Assembly: GCA_036960305.1 (NCBI GenBank)
Contig: JBALWA010000002.1
Coordinates: 62,001 to 126,000, forward strand
DNA from: JBALVT01 sp036960305
Lineage (GTDB): Bacteria; Pseudomonadota; Gammaproteobacteria; Pseudomonadales; Halieaceae
DNA length: 64,000 bases
Direction of reading: 5' to 3'
Under the pieces are notes generated by a model that was given only the letters and a program-made list of their open reading frames with translations, had not been told where the DNA came from and ran no database searches. The first letter of the stretch is position 1. Every line of letters begins with the position of its first letter. Positions 35,069 to 44,723 of this stretch are shown here, in pieces. The position numbers were made by a program, and so were the translations under genes.

Positions 35069-35932
35069 CTAACTGATAGCAGCCGCACCGCTTACAATTT
35101 CGGATAGTTCCTGTGTGATCGCTGCCTGCCTGGCCTTGTTGTAAATCAGCTGCAAGTCGTCAATCAAATCGCCAGCATTATCGGTAGCGCTCTTCATCGC
35201 CAGCATACGTGACGCCTGTTCACAGGCACCGTTTTCTACTACGGCCTGATAAACCTGGGATTCGATATAACGGGTTAACAAACCCTCCAACAAATCCTTG
35301 GCTTCAGGCTCGTAAATATAGTCCCAGTGATGGCTCATCTCATCGCTGTCTTCTGCAACCAGAGGTAACAGTTGTTCAACGGCGGGATCTTGCGTCATGG
35401 TATTTACAAACTGGTTACTTACCAAAAACAACTTGTCGATCTTGCCTTCAGAGTATGCATCAAGCATGGTCTTCACTGATCCGATCAAGTCGGCTATTGC
35501 CGGCTCTTCGCCAATATCACGCACAGCTGCCGTCACATTACCGCCGTAGCTGTTAAAAAACGCGGCGGATTTCGCACCAATAAGGCACAATTCGATATCG
35601 ACACCCTGGTCGGCCCATTCTTTCATGGACTTAACGGTCTTCTTGAACAGGTTAATATTGAGACCACCGCACAAACCACGATCGGTAGAAACGATAATGT
35701 AACCCACCCGCTGGACTGCCCGCTCTTGCATAAACATGTGCCGATACTCCGGCGCTGCGTTAGCAATATGACCGACAACAGAACGGATACGCCTGGCGTA
35801 GGGCTTGCCCAACTGCATACGTTCCTGCGCTTTACGCATTTTACTAGCAGCTACCATCTCCATCGCACTGGTGATTTTCTGGGTGCTCTGGATACTGCTT
35901 ATCTGCGTCCGAATTTCTTTTCCGGCTGCCAT
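35069..35932 (-). CDS. atpG: ATP synthase F1 gamma subunit
   Basis: Rotor shaft of F1. 287 residues. The conserved N-terminal coiled coil reads KEIRTQISSIQSTQKITSAMEMVAASKMRKAQ in part, and the C-terminal coiled coil has MKSATDNAGDLIDDLQLIYNKARQAAIT. The central Rossmann-like part includes IIVSTDRGLCGGLNINLFK. It is 16 bases after atpA and 94 bases before the chosen atpD start. Confidence 0.97.
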   Translation of the reverse strand: MAAGKEIRTQISSIQSTQKITSAMEMVAASKMRKAQERMQLGKPYARRIRSVVGHIANAAPEYRHMFMQERAVQRVGYIIVSTDRGLCGGLNINLFKKTVKSMKEWADQGVDIELCLIGAKSAAFFNSYGGNVTAAVRDIGEEPAIADLIGSVKTMLDAYSEGKIDKLFLVSNQFVNTMTQDPAVEQLLPLVAEDSDEMSHHWDYIYEPEAKDLLEGLLTRYIESQVYQAVVENGACEQASRMLAMKSATDNAGDLIDDLQLIYNKARQAAITQELSEIVSGAAAIS

Positions 35933-35948
35933 TTACTGGTCCTCGACC

Positions 35949-37493
35949 TTACCAGGTTTGAGTAGCGATAAACTTCTCGATTGAAGCTTTAAACGCCGCC
36001 CCAATCTCATCGTCATAATTTCCGCTTTCAACGATACTGGACATCAGTTCACTGTTTTCTGCATGCATGTAAGACAGCAGTGCGCTTTCAAAGTCGCCAA
36101 TTTTGTTGACTTCAATATCGCTGAGGTAACCCTCGTTAGCTGCATACAACAACACACCCATTTCAGCAATGCTTTGTGGTGAGTACTGCTTCTGTTTCAT
36201 CAATTCTGTGACCCGCTCACCGTGGTCCAACTGGGCCCGGGTAGCATCATCAAGATCAGAGGCAAACTGGGAAAACGCCGCCAGCTCACGATACTGTGCC
36301 AAAGCCGTACGAATACCACCGGCCAGCTTTTTGATGATTTTTGTCTGGGCTGCACCACCCACTCGGGATACAGAAACACCGGCGTTCATCGCCGGACGTA
36401 CGCCCGCGTTAAACATATCAGCTTCAAGGAAGATCTGCCCGTCGGTAATCGAAATCACGTTAGTCGGTACGAATGCTGAAACGTCACCGGCCTGTGTTTC
36501 AATTATTGGCAGCGCTGTCAGTGATCCCGTTTTTCCTTTCACTTCACCGTTGGTGAAATTCTCTACGTAGGTCGTGTTAACTCGCGCAGCGCGCTCCAGC
36601 AAACGAGAGTGGAGATAAAATACATCACCAGGATAGGCTTCACGTCCGGGAGGTCTACGCAACAACAGGGAGATCTGGCGATAAGCCCATGCCTGTTTGG
36701 TCAAATCATCATAGATAATCAGCGCATCTTCACCGCGATCACGATAGTACTCACCCATTGTGCAACCGGCAAAAGGCGCCAGATACTGCATGGAAGCAGG
36801 ATCGGAAGCGGTCGCTGCGACGATAATTGTGTGGTCCATCGCACCGTGTTCTTCCAGCTTACGAACAACCGCGGCAACGGATGATGCCTTTTGCCCTACC
36901 GCTACGTAAACACACTTAATACCTGTGCCTTTCTGGTTGATAATCGCATCAACTGCGATCGCTGTCTTACCAATCTGGCGGTCACCAATAATCAACTCAC
37001 GCTGACCTCTACCGATAGGTACCATCGCATCAATTGCTTTCAGACCGATTTGAACCGGCTGATCAACCGACTGCCTGGCAATTACACCGGGGGCAACTTT
37101 CTCCAATGCGTCGGTCATTTCCGCGTTGACAGGACCCTTGCCATCAATTGGACTACCCAGCGCATCAACAACACGTCCCTGCAGTTCCGGTCCAACAGGC
37201 ACTTCAAGAATTCGGCCTGTACAGCGACAGGTTTGGCCTTCAGCCAGCCCCTTGTAGTCACCCAGAATAACTGCACCTACAGAGTCGCGCTCCAGGTTAA
37301 GCGCCATACCGTAGATGCCGCCGTCAAATTCAATCATCTCACCGTACATAACGTCGGTTAGACCGTGAATACGGATAATACCGTCTGTTACAGATACCAC
37401 GGTGCCTTCGTTGCGAGCTTCACTAGTCACATCGAGCTGGTCGATGCGCTGCTTGATAATCTCGCTAATCTCGCTTGGATTCAGCTGCTGCAT
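35949..37493 (-). CDS. atpA: ATP synthase F1 alpha subunit
   Basis: Non-catalytic nucleotide-binding F1 subunit. 514 residues. Walker A is GDRQIGKTAIAVDAI, Walker B is ALIIYDDLTKQA, and the ATP synthase signature appears as PAMNAGVSVSRVGG; the visible GIRTALAQYRELAAFSQF is the C-terminal signature region. AGGAACATAG before the ATG is a good ribosome site. It is 31 bases after atpH. Confidence 0.98.
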   Translation of the reverse strand: MQQLNPSEISEIIKQRIDQLDVTSEARNEGTVVSVTDGIIRIHGLTDVMYGEMIEFDGGIYGMALNLERDSVGAVILGDYKGLAEGQTCRCTGRILEVPVGPELQGRVVDALGSPIDGKGPVNAEMTDALEKVAPGVIARQSVDQPVQIGLKAIDAMVPIGRGQRELIIGDRQIGKTAIAVDAIINQKGTGIKCVYVAVGQKASSVAAVVRKLEEHGAMDHTIIVAATASDPASMQYLAPFAGCTMGEYYRDRGEDALIIYDDLTKQAWAYRQISLLLRRPPGREAYPGDVFYLHSRLLERAARVNTTYVENFTNGEVKGKTGSLTALPIIETQAGDVSAFVPTNVISITDGQIFLEADMFNAGVRPAMNAGVSVSRVGGAAQTKIIKKLAGGIRTALAQYRELAAFSQFASDLDDATRAQLDHGERVTELMKQKQYSPQSIAEMGVLLYAANEGYLSDIEVNKIGDFESALLSYMHAENSELMSSIVESGNYDDEIGAAFKASIEKFIATQTW

Positions 37494-37524
37494 TCTATGT
37501 TCCTCAAATCCTACTCCTAGAAAA

Positions 37525-38061
37525 CTAGGAATTCATTGCTTCAGCAAGCTTGTTTAGCCTGCCGCGCACGGAACCGTCGATCACTAGATCACCGGCCCTG
37601 ATCAAAACGCCACCTAATAGGTCATTGTCCGTAGAGGTGCTTACCTTTACTTCGCGTTCAAGTTTCTTCTTTAGCACGTCTGCCAATTTGTCTTTTGTCG
37701 CATCTGCCAATTCAAACGCAGAGACAACTTCCACATTGACAGATTTTTCCTGGTTAGCTTTGTACTGTTCAAACAGAGAGTAAATCTCCGGCAGCAATGC
37801 CAAGCGCTTATTGGAGGCCAGAATGGCAATAAAATTACCTACCTCTGGCGACAAAGCGTCACCACAAACCTCACTGACAGTGTGTGCTTGTTGTTCCGCC
37901 GTCATGGAAGGGTTGTTCAACACCGCTTCCATAGTGCTATCCATTGTTACCGCTGCCGCGGTGGCAAGCTGCTCGAACCATTCGGTCAAAGCATTCTTGT
38001 CCCTGGCGTACTCAAATGCCGCCTTGGCATACGGACGCGCTAATGTGCTTAATTCAGCCAT
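37525..38061 (-). CDS. atpH: ATP synthase F1 delta subunit
   Basis: Peripheral-stalk subunit linking F1 to subunit b. 178 residues. The helical N-terminal domain starts with LSTLARPYAKAAFEYARD; the C-terminal domain has the conserved DLLGGVLIRAGDLVIDGSVRGRLNKL. It is 12 bases after atpF. Confidence 0.96.
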   Translation of the reverse strand: MAELSTLARPYAKAAFEYARDKNALTEWFEQLATAAAVTMDSTMEAVLNNPSMTAEQQAHTVSEVCGDALSPEVGNFIAILASNKRLALLPEIYSLFEQYKANQEKSVNVEVVSAFELADATKDKLADVLKKKLEREVKVSTSTDNDLLGGVLIRAGDLVIDGSVRGRLNKLAEAMNS

Positions 38062-38073
38062 AGCTTCCTCGCC

Positions 38074-38544
38074 CTAGAGCTCTGCAGCTAGTTGATCAAC
38101 CAATTCGGCGTGAGCCGCTTGGTCAATTTCAGCAGCCAGAACCTTTTCAGCGCCAGCAATAGCCAGGCTTGCAACCTGACCACGTAGCTGTTCACGAGCA
38201 CGATTCATTTCCTGCTCTATCTCAGCTTGTGCTGAAAGCTTGACCCGATCGCTTTCAACGACCGCAGTATCTTTGGCTTCCTCGACAATCTGACCTGCAC
38301 GCTTGTTCGCAGCGTCTACGATACCAGCCGCTTCAACCTTAGCTTCCTTGAGACGCTCAACAGCTTTCTCTTGGGCTAATTCAAGATCGTGGCTTGCTCT
38401 GTCTGCCGCTGCCAGACCGTCAGCAATTTTGTCTGCGCGCTCTTGCATGGCAGCGATAATTGGCGGCCACACATACTTCATGCAGAACATGACAAAGCAG
38501 ACAAATGCCACCATCTGCCCGATAAGCGTTAGATTAAGATTCAC
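38074..38544 (-). CDS. atpF: ATP synthase Fo subunit b
   Basis: Membrane-anchored stator helix. 156 residues: one N-terminal membrane helix (LTLIGQMVAFVCFVMFCMKYVWPP), then a long Ala/Glu/Lys-rich coiled coil to the end. Typical length for gammaproteobacteria. It is 67 bases after atpE. Confidence 0.96.
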   Translation of the reverse strand: MNLNLTLIGQMVAFVCFVMFCMKYVWPPIIAAMQERADKIADGLAAADRASHDLELAQEKAVERLKEAKVEAAGIVDAANKRAGQIVEEAKDTAVVESDRVKLSAQAEIEQEMNRAREQLRGQVASLAIAGAEKVLAAEIDQAAHAELVDQLAAEL

Positions 38545-38611
38545 GCCTTGCTCCTCACAGAATATTACAGGCCGCTATCAAAGCGACCCCTTTGCTCTGT
38601 TGTTGTTTAAA

Positions 38612-38842
38612 TTAACCAGCAACAACGAAAATCAGGTACATAGCGATACCGACACCAATAATGGGAATCGCATCAACCAGGCCTGCGCCCAGAAAGAAGG
38701 TAACCTGCAGTTTCGGCGCCAATTCAGGCTGACGAGCAGAACCTTCGATTAACTTGCCGCCCAGCAAGCCAACACCGATAGCGGCTCCAAGTCCACCGAG
38801 ACCCATCATGATGGCAGCAGCAACGTAGATTAATTCAGGCAT
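38612..38842 (-). CDS. atpE: ATP synthase Fo subunit c
   Basis: Proton-carrying ring subunit. 76 residues, two membrane helices. The first has the glycine-rich AIMMGLGGLGAAIGVGLLGG; the second is LQVTFFLGAGLVDAIPIIGVG, where the proton-binding carboxylate is the Asp in VDAIP. The polar loop is ARQPEL. The GLVDA form with Asp and the lack of an ES motif point to a proton-driven rather than sodium-driven ring. Confidence 0.96.
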   Translation of the reverse strand: MPELIYVAAAIMMGLGGLGAAIGVGLLGGKLIEGSARQPELAPKLQVTFFLGAGLVDAIPIIGVGIAMYLIFVVAG

Positions 38843-38881
38843 TTTTTTCTCCTAGCGTTAATAACTTAAAAAGTGTGTTAA

Positions 38882-39760
38882 TTAATGGTCTTCATGGGCC
38901 ATGCTGAGATAAACAATCGTCAGGACCATGAATATAAAGGCTTGCAGGGTGATGACCAAAATATGGAAAATCGCCCAACCTACTTGCAATAATCCTGCAG
39001 GCAGAGCCCAGGCTATACCAGCGCTGAACAGCGCAGCTATCAGGATAAAAATCATTTCGCCGGCATACATATTGCCGAACAGTCGTAAACCGAGTGAGAA
39101 AGGCTTGGCCAATAGGCCAACAACTTCCATGAAGAGGTTTATTGGAATAAACAGGGGATGATTGAAAGGGTTCATGGTCAATTCTTTAACAAAACCAAAA
39201 CCCTTAACCTTTATTGAGTAGTAAAACATCAGGATAAAGATGCCCAGCGCCATACCCATAGTGATATTGGGGTCAGTTGAAGGTACGACCTTCTGATAAT
39301 GCACACCCATCCAGCCCATTATCGTGGGTATCAAGTCCACGGGAATGATATCCATAAAGTTCATCAGGAAAACCCAGACAAAAATCGTCAGTGCCAGGGG
39401 GGCTACCATCTTGTTGTGTCCGTGGAATGTATCGCGAACGGTATTATCAACAAACTCAACGATCATTTCAGCGATATTCACAAAACCACTGGGTACGCCA
39501 GTTTCGGCCTTTTTTGCGACTCTTCGAAACATCCAGCAAAAAAGAACACCCAGGGCAATGGACCAACCCAGGGAATCGACGTGAACAGCATTAAAGCCCA
39601 TGGCTGACGCTTCTTCGCCACCGTGAGCCATGACCCACTGACCACCTTCGGCGATAACACTGCCATCTTCACGTGCATAGCCGCCCGGCAACTGACCATA
39701 AGTAAGATTGGTCAGGTGGTGAACAATATATTCTGAAATTGTGGGGTTTTCGCCAGCCAT
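38882..39760 (-). CDS. atpB: ATP synthase Fo subunit a
   Basis: Stator subunit with the proton half-channels. 292 residues and about five to six membrane helices. The essential arginine lies in KPFSLGLRLFGNMYAGEM, and the last helix has HILVITLQAFIFMVLTIVYLSMA. The N-terminal 90 residues include a Fo-typical YIVHHLTNL. Spacing to atpE is 39 bases. Confidence 0.96.
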   Translation of the reverse strand: MAGENPTISEYIVHHLTNLTYGQLPGGYAREDGSVIAEGGQWVMAHGGEEASAMGFNAVHVDSLGWSIALGVLFCWMFRRVAKKAETGVPSGFVNIAEMIVEFVDNTVRDTFHGHNKMVAPLALTIFVWVFLMNFMDIIPVDLIPTIMGWMGVHYQKVVPSTDPNITMGMALGIFILMFYYSIKVKGFGFVKELTMNPFNHPLFIPINLFMEVVGLLAKPFSLGLRLFGNMYAGEMIFILIAALFSAGIAWALPAGLLQVGWAIFHILVITLQAFIFMVLTIVYLSMAHEDH

Positions 39761-39801
39761 CTATATCAACTCTTGATTCCGTCTATTCCCGTTGCCTGTT
39801 G

Positions 39802-40179
39802 CTACATTCTCAACAACAGCCAACTTCCAGTAATTTGTATCGCCAGCATAATCAGATAACCGATAAATACTGACAGCCCATCAACCGGGCTGACTGCAGC
39901 AAAAACGACAGCGAACCCCGCTGCGGTTAATGCAAATTTTCCTATTTCCCCCGAGTAACTTGCTCGGGCTATCGCTTGAGCTGACTGCGCCCCAGTTCGC
40001 CTGAACACCCTGGCCGCAAAATAAGCCTGTGGTAAAATGGCTATCAGCCCACCACACAGTAGAGAGTATGCTCGCACCTGATCTTCGCTCAACAGTAACA
40101 TGCACAGCGGCATAAGAATGGCCAGCTGCGCTATCGTGATGCGATGGATTGGAGGCCGTTTAATCTCGGCGCCGTTCAT
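39802..40179 (-). CDS. atpI: ATP synthase assembly-linked protein AtpI
   Basis: Small membrane protein at the head of the atp operon, linked to c-ring assembly or Mg transport in other bacteria. About 125 residues from ATG 40179 with four helices: ITIAQLAILMPLCMLLL, AYSLLCGGLIAILPQAYFA, FALTAAGFAVVFAAV and LSVFIGYLIMLAIQITGSW. ATGs at 40218 and 40269 are in frame and would add a polar N-terminus; none has a strong ribosome site, so the start is uncertain. Confidence 0.85.
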   Translation of the reverse strand: MNGAEIKRPPIHRITIAQLAILMPLCMLLLSEDQVRAYSLLCGGLIAILPQAYFAARVFRRTGAQSAQAIARASYSGEIGKFALTAAGFAVVFAAVSPVDGLSVFIGYLIMLAIQITGSWLLLRM

Positions 40180-40407
40180 TGGCGTCTCGGGTTTCTTCCT
40201 CGTTTCAGGCGGCCGCATTATAGGTTGATTAATAGTCAGGTTCAACCGACTTATAGCGGTAATTAGCAATCGTATAGTCTGGAGTTACCGGCAAGATGCC
40301 GGCACGATAGCGTGAATTGTACCTGCTTTCTCCACCCCATAGTATATATTGTGTTATTTGTAGCCATAAACTACTAGATAGTGTGATATCAGCCGTATTC
40401 AACAAAA
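40180..40407. promoter_or_regulatory. Intergenic region between parB and atpI: atp operon promoter region
   Basis: On the minus strand, a TATACT -10-like box lies in ACAATATATACTATGG (about 40340-40355). Two short hairpins are then transcribed: CACG-CTAT-CGTG (reading from about 40313) and CCGGCA-TCT-TGCCGG (40302-40288). No poly-U follows either, so they are not clear terminators for parB; they could fold in the atp leader. Confidence 0.35.
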
Positions 40408-41316
40408 CTATTTAATGTGGCCCAGAATACCGTCCAATTCATCCAGGCTGTTGTAACTTAGCACCAGTTTCCCCTTCCCTTTGGCGGTATGCTGAATTTG
40501 AACTTTCGCCCCAATTTTCTGCGACAAGTCATCTTGCAGCGAGCGGATATTCGGATCCAGTTGACGAGGTTCAGCTGGGTTTTCTTTGGTCTCCAGCATA
40601 TTCCTGACCAAAGCCTCAGTCTGACGAACCGAAAACCCTTTCCCAACGACAATGCGTGCAGCCTGGGACTGGTCCATATCCTCTAGCCCCAGGAGCGCTC
40701 TGGCATGTCCCATCTCCAAATCACCGTGTTCCAGAAGCAAACGCACATCCTCCTGAAGACTCATAAGCCGTAAAAGATTGGCAACCGTCGAGCGCGACTT
40801 GCCCACTGCTGTCGCTACTTCCTGTTGTGTCAGTTCAAATTCCTGCTGTAAACGCTGTAATGACGCTGCCTCCTCAATAGGATTAAGGTCCTCTCGCTGG
40901 ATATTTTCAATAAGTGCCATCGCGATAGCAGCTTCATCCGAAACATCCTTAATGACCACCGGAATTGCATCCAAGCCCGCTAACTGCGTGGCTCGCCAAC
41001 GACGCTCGCCGGCAATGATTTCATATTTTTTGTCAGAAATTGGTCGTACGACAATCGGCTGCATCACACCTTGCGCACGGATACTGTCGGCAAGTTCCTG
41101 AAGTGACTCCGGGTCCATGTCTCGCCGTGGTTGGTATTTGCCGCGCTGAATCAGATCAACGGGTAGCTCTCGCATATTTTTGACTACAGAAGCGTCAGAC
41201 TCGACGTTCTCGGAAGATTCTGTTTCCGCCTGCTTAACAGCGCTTTTTTCTGCCGCTGTACTGGCCCCCAACAGTGCGTCCAGGCCTCTGCCTAATCCAC
41301 GCTTTTTCACCGCCAT
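40408..41316 (-). CDS. parB: Chromosome partitioning protein ParB
   Basis: CTP-dependent DNA clamp that loads at parS and spreads for origin segregation. 302 residues. The opening KKRGLGRGLDALLG is the ParA-interacting peptide. The CTP-binding Noc/ParB domain has GVMQPIVVRP and IIAGERRWRATQLAG near 110; the helix-turn-helix is LTQQEVATAVGKSRSTVANLLRL near 170. The start overlaps the end of parA by ten bases. Its cognate sites are the two parS palindromes in recF. Confidence 0.96.
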   Translation of the reverse strand: MAVKKRGLGRGLDALLGASTAAEKSAVKQAETESSENVESDASVVKNMRELPVDLIQRGKYQPRRDMDPESLQELADSIRAQGVMQPIVVRPISDKKYEIIAGERRWRATQLAGLDAIPVVIKDVSDEAAIAMALIENIQREDLNPIEEAASLQRLQQEFELTQQEVATAVGKSRSTVANLLRLMSLQEDVRLLLEHGDLEMGHARALLGLEDMDQSQAARIVVGKGFSVRQTEALVRNMLETKENPAEPRQLDPNIRSLQDDLSQKIGAKVQIQHTAKGKGKLVLSYNSLDELDGILGHIK

Positions 41317-42158
41317 AAATGTACTCCATCCTTGTTATCTACCGAATCAGAATCGCTGGTTTCTGATGTAGCAGGACCTGGTTTTTCAGCGAGCAACTCC
41401 TCACGCCTAACGATTTCACCCGCCAGCGCCAGGTAAGCCTTAGCACCACGAGATTTACTATCGTAGTGCATAATGGGCAAGCCATAGCTTGGCGCCTCGG
41501 CGAGTCGTACATTTCGAGGGACAACCGTACGATAAAGCTTGTCCCCAAAATGGCTTTCCAATTGCGCTGAAACTTCATTTGTCAGGCTATTGCGAGGATC
41601 ATACATCGTGCGCAGTATCCCCTCGATTTGCAATTCAGGGTTAACGGTTTCGGTCACTTTATTAATTGTACCGACTAACGCGGATAGACCCTCGAGTGCA
41701 AAATACTCACACTGCATAGCAATCACCACACCATCGGCGGCAACCAGGGCATTCAGCGTCAACATATTGAGGGAAGGTGGGCAATCCACCAGCACGTAAT
41801 CGTAGTTTGCAATAATTGCTTTTAGCGCCGTTTGTAAGCGCCGTTCCTTGTTTTCTATTTCAAGTAATTCCACTTCTGCGGCTGTGAGATCGCTATTGGC
41901 AGGTAGAACATCGAAATTTGCTTCTTCTGCTCTCTGGATAACCTGTGAAATCGGCGTACCGTCGACCAGAACATCGTAGGTACTCTGTTCAACCTCGTAT
42001 TTATCAACCCCACTACCCGTTGTGGCATTACCCTGTGGATCAAGGTCTACCAGCAATACGCGCTTTTTCATTGCAGCTAATGAAGCTGCCAGGTTGACAC
42101 AGGTTGTCGTCTTACCGACCCCACCTTTCTGGTTCGCTATAGCGAGAATTCTAGCCAA
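41307..42158 (-). CDS. parA: Chromosome partitioning ATPase ParA
   Basis: Deviant Walker ATPase that moves ParB-bound origins over the nucleoid. 283 residues. The Walker A is NQKGGVGKTTTCVNLA, A-prime is VLLVDLDPQGNATTG, and Walker B is YVLVDCPPSLNMLT. The C-terminal tail after residue 255 (KPGPATSETSDSDSV) is polar. It begins with TTG, seven bases after AGAGG, and follows rsmG by 32 bases. Confidence 0.96.
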   Translation of the reverse strand: MARILAIANQKGGVGKTTTCVNLAASLAAMKKRVLLVDLDPQGNATTGSGVDKYEVEQSTYDVLVDGTPISQVIQRAEEANFDVLPANSDLTAAEVELLEIENKERRLQTALKAIIANYDYVLVDCPPSLNMLTLNALVAADGVVIAMQCEYFALEGLSALVGTINKVTETVNPELQIEGILRTMYDPRNSLTNEVSAQLESHFGDKLYRTVVPRNVRLAEAPSYGLPIMHYDSKSRGAKAYLALAGEIVRREELLAEKPGPATSETSDSDSVDNKDGVHLWR

Positions 42159-42190
42159 TGTTGTGCCTCTGGAATAAGTTAAAAGCCGAT

Positions 42191-42820
42191 CTAACGGAGC
42201 GTCATTGCTACCAAATGCCGTTGTTCAGCCAGATCCGGTACCGATATTCCCATCACAGACTGCACCTGGCATAGGTTTTCTATAGCCAGGAGCTCTTGTT
42301 CTGGAAAACTACCCTTCATAGCCAAAAAATAGCCCTCTGCGCCAACCAGGTGACGGCAACCTTTCACCATATCTAACAGGGAAGCAAACGCTCTGGATAA
42401 AATCACATCAAACAGCGCGGTCGGCCGAAAAGATTCTACTCTGGCATGGTGAACCGTCATATTATCTAAGCCAAGAGCAGTTTTCACCTGAAAAAGAAAT
42501 CGGGTCTTCTTACCGTTGCTATCGAGGAGGTGAAACTCCCGATCCGGGTATAAAATAGCCAGCGGCACTCCCGGTAACCCCGCCCCCGTTCCCACATCCA
42601 GCAGACGCTCACCCGTACAATGCTTCGCAATAGCTAAACTGTCCAGCAAATGACGCGATATCATCTGCGCAGGGTCACGAACAGCCGTTAGGTTATAGGC
42701 CCTATTCCATTTTAACAAAAGATAGACGTATTCCATCATCGCTGCCTGTTGATTCTCGGTCAAATCAATTGCCAGCGCTAAACTACCACGCTTCAGACGG
42801 TTGGCGAGTTCCTTATCCAA
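42191..42820 (-). CDS. rsmG: 16S rRNA (guanine-527-N7)-methyltransferase RsmG
   Basis: Methylates G527 of 16S rRNA (formerly GidB). 209 residues. The SAM motif is LLDVGTGAGLPGVPLAI near residue 70, and MMEYVYLLLKWNRAYNLTAVRD lies upstream. The VILSRAFASL and YFLAMKG blocks are typical. It starts with TTG one base after the mnmG stop; no clear ribosome site, so translation probably depends on mnmG. Confidence 0.95.
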   Translation of the reverse strand: MDKELANRLKRGSLALAIDLTENQQAAMMEYVYLLLKWNRAYNLTAVRDPAQMISRHLLDSLAIAKHCTGERLLDVGTGAGLPGVPLAILYPDREFHLLDSNGKKTRFLFQVKTALGLDNMTVHHARVESFRPTALFDVILSRAFASLLDMVKGCRHLVGAEGYFLAMKGSFPEQELLAIENLCQVQSVMGISVPDLAEQRHLVAMTLR

Positions 42821-42821
42821 C

Positions 42822-44723
42822 TCAGGCGCTTTTCAGACTGGGGTCAGGATGTTCCAAAGCACCGCGCTTTTTCAGATAGATTAGCAGTAATGAGACGGCG
42901 GCAGGGGTTACGCCGGGAATTCGCCCCGCTCGCGCCAGAGATTCAGGTCTTGCTTCTCCGAGCTTATATTTTACTTCGTTTGACAAGCCATCGACAATTT
43001 CATAATCGAGATCTACGGGTAGCAACATGTTCTCGTAGCGCCGAAGACGATCAATTTCTTCCTGCTGGCGATCGATGTACCCGGCATATTTGGCCTGAAC
43101 GGCAACTTGTTCCGCCGCCTGCTCGTCTTCTGTCGCGCTGCCTTTGAGATTTGCCACATCGCAATATTGCAATTCCGGCCGTTTTAGCAGGTCTGCCAGA
43201 GAATACTCTCTTGTTATCGGGTCTTTCAGCTTACTAGAGAGTTCCTCAGCCTGAGGTGTATTAGGGTGAATCCAGGTGGAAGACAGGCGCTGGGTTTCCA
43301 GGTCGATAGCGTCTCGCTTTTCGCTAAAGCGTTGCCAGCGAGCGTCATCAACAAGGCCCATTTTTCGACCCTGTTCAGTGAGTCGCAAATCAGCGTTATC
43401 TTCGCGCAACATCAGGCGATACTCCGCTCGGGATGTAAACATTCGGTAGGGTTCGAGTGTTCCCATCGTAATCAAGTCATCAACCAGAACACCTATGTAA
43501 GCTTCATCTCGACGCGGACACCAGGGTTGTTCTCCTTTCACTGCCAACGCAGCATTTATTCCCGCCAGCAACCCCTGTGCTGCCGCCTCTTCATAACCGG
43601 TTGTGCCATTTATCTGGCCAGCAAAGTAAAGCCCAGGTACGGCGGCGGTTTCCAGAGAGTACTTCAGATCTCTGGGATCGAAAAAGTCGTACTCTATCGC
43701 ATAGCCTGGCCTCGTAATATGGGCGTTCTCAAAGCCAACGATGGAGCGAACGAGTTCAAATTGAACATCATAGGGCAAACTGGTCGATATACCGTTCGGG
43801 TAAAGTTCATTGGTCGTAAGGCCTTCCGGCTCAATAAAAATCTGGTGCGAATTCTTGTCTGCAAAGCGATGGATTTTATCTTCTACACTGGGACAATAAC
43901 GCGGCCCAACACCTTCGATAACACCAGAATACAACGGTGACCGATCCAGGCCATTACGAATAATCTCGTGGGTTTTCTCATTTGTGTAAGTAATCCAGCA
44001 ACAACGCTGTTCAGGATGGTCATCTACTGAGCCAAGAAATGACATCACAGGAAGTGGCTGATCGCCCCATTGTTCCTGCAATTGACTGTAATCCACTGTT
44101 CTGGCGTCTATTCGTGGGGGAGTGCCTGTTTTTAGACGTTCGACTCTGAAAGGCATTTCTCTCAGTCTGTGGGCAAGTGCTATTGAGGGCGCATCCCCAG
44201 CCCGGCCACCTGCACTGTTTTCCAAGCCAATATGAATTTTACCGCCAAGAAATGTGCCTGTGGTTAATACAACCCGTGGCGCCGTAAAACGCAAACCCAT
44301 TTGAGTGACAACGCCGGTTGCTCGCCCCCCCTCAATGATCAGATCATCCACGCCCTGTTGAAAAATTGATAAATTTTCCTGTGATTCCAGCATTTGGCGT
44401 ATAGCGTTTTTATAAAGCACCCGGTCTGCCTGGGCTCGTGTTGCTCTTACGGCAGGACCTTTGCGGGCGTTTAATACACGAAATTGAATGCCGGCCAGGT
44501 CTGTCGCCAGGCCCATTGCGCCACCCAGTGCATCAACTTCTCTAACAAGATGACTTTTTCCAATGCCGCCGATCGCAGGATTACAGGACATTTGTCCAAG
44601 GGTATCAATACTATGAGTAAGCAATAGCGTACGGCAACCCATCCGCGCAGCGGCTAAAGCGGCTTCAGTACCAGCGTGGCCACCGCCAACCACGATCACT
44701 TCATAATCTGTCTGGTAATCCAC
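42822..44723 (-). CDS. mnmG: tRNA uridine-34 carboxymethylaminomethyl enzyme MnmG
   Basis: FAD partner of MnmE in modifying the wobble uridine of certain tRNAs (GidA). 633 residues, near E. coli's 629. The FAD motif VIVVGGGHAGTEAALAAARMG opens the protein; the family block IGGIGKSHLVREVDALGG and the C-terminal GRIPGVTPAAVSLLLIYLK are clear. It starts with GTG eight bases after AGAGG. mnmE is upstream on the same strand, 485 bases away, across an AT-rich region. Confidence 0.96.
   Translation of the reverse strand: MDYQTDYEVIVVGGGHAGTEAALAAARMGCRTLLLTHSIDTLGQMSCNPAIGGIGKSHLVREVDALGGAMGLATDLAGIQFRVLNARKGPAVRATRAQADRVLYKNAIRQMLESQENLSIFQQGVDDLIIEGGRATGVVTQMGLRFTAPRVVLTTGTFLGGKIHIGLENSAGGRAGDAPSIALAHRLREMPFRVERLKTGTPPRIDARTVDYSQLQEQWGDQPLPVMSFLGSVDDHPEQRCCWITYTNEKTHEIIRNGLDRSPLYSGVIEGVGPRYCPSVEDKIHRFADKNSHQIFIEPEGLTTNELYPNGISTSLPYDVQFELVRSIVGFENAHITRPGYAIEYDFFDPRDLKYSLETAAVPGLYFAGQINGTTGYEEAAAQGLLAGINAALAVKGEQPWCPRRDEAYIGVLVDDLITMGTLEPYRMFTSRAEYRLMLREDNADLRLTEQGRKMGLVDDARWQRFSEKRDAIDLETQRLSSTWIHPNTPQAEELSSKLKDPITREYSLADLLKRPELQYCDVANLKGSATEDEQAAEQVAVQAKYAGYIDRQQEEIDRLRRYENMLLPVDLDYEIVDGLSNEVKYKLGEARPESLARAGRIPGVTPAAVSLLLIYLKKRGALEHPDPSLKSA

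Noticed and set aside
43266..43940. 224-codon frame antisense to mnmG
   Set aside because: Shadow of mnmG; no homology-like blocks.
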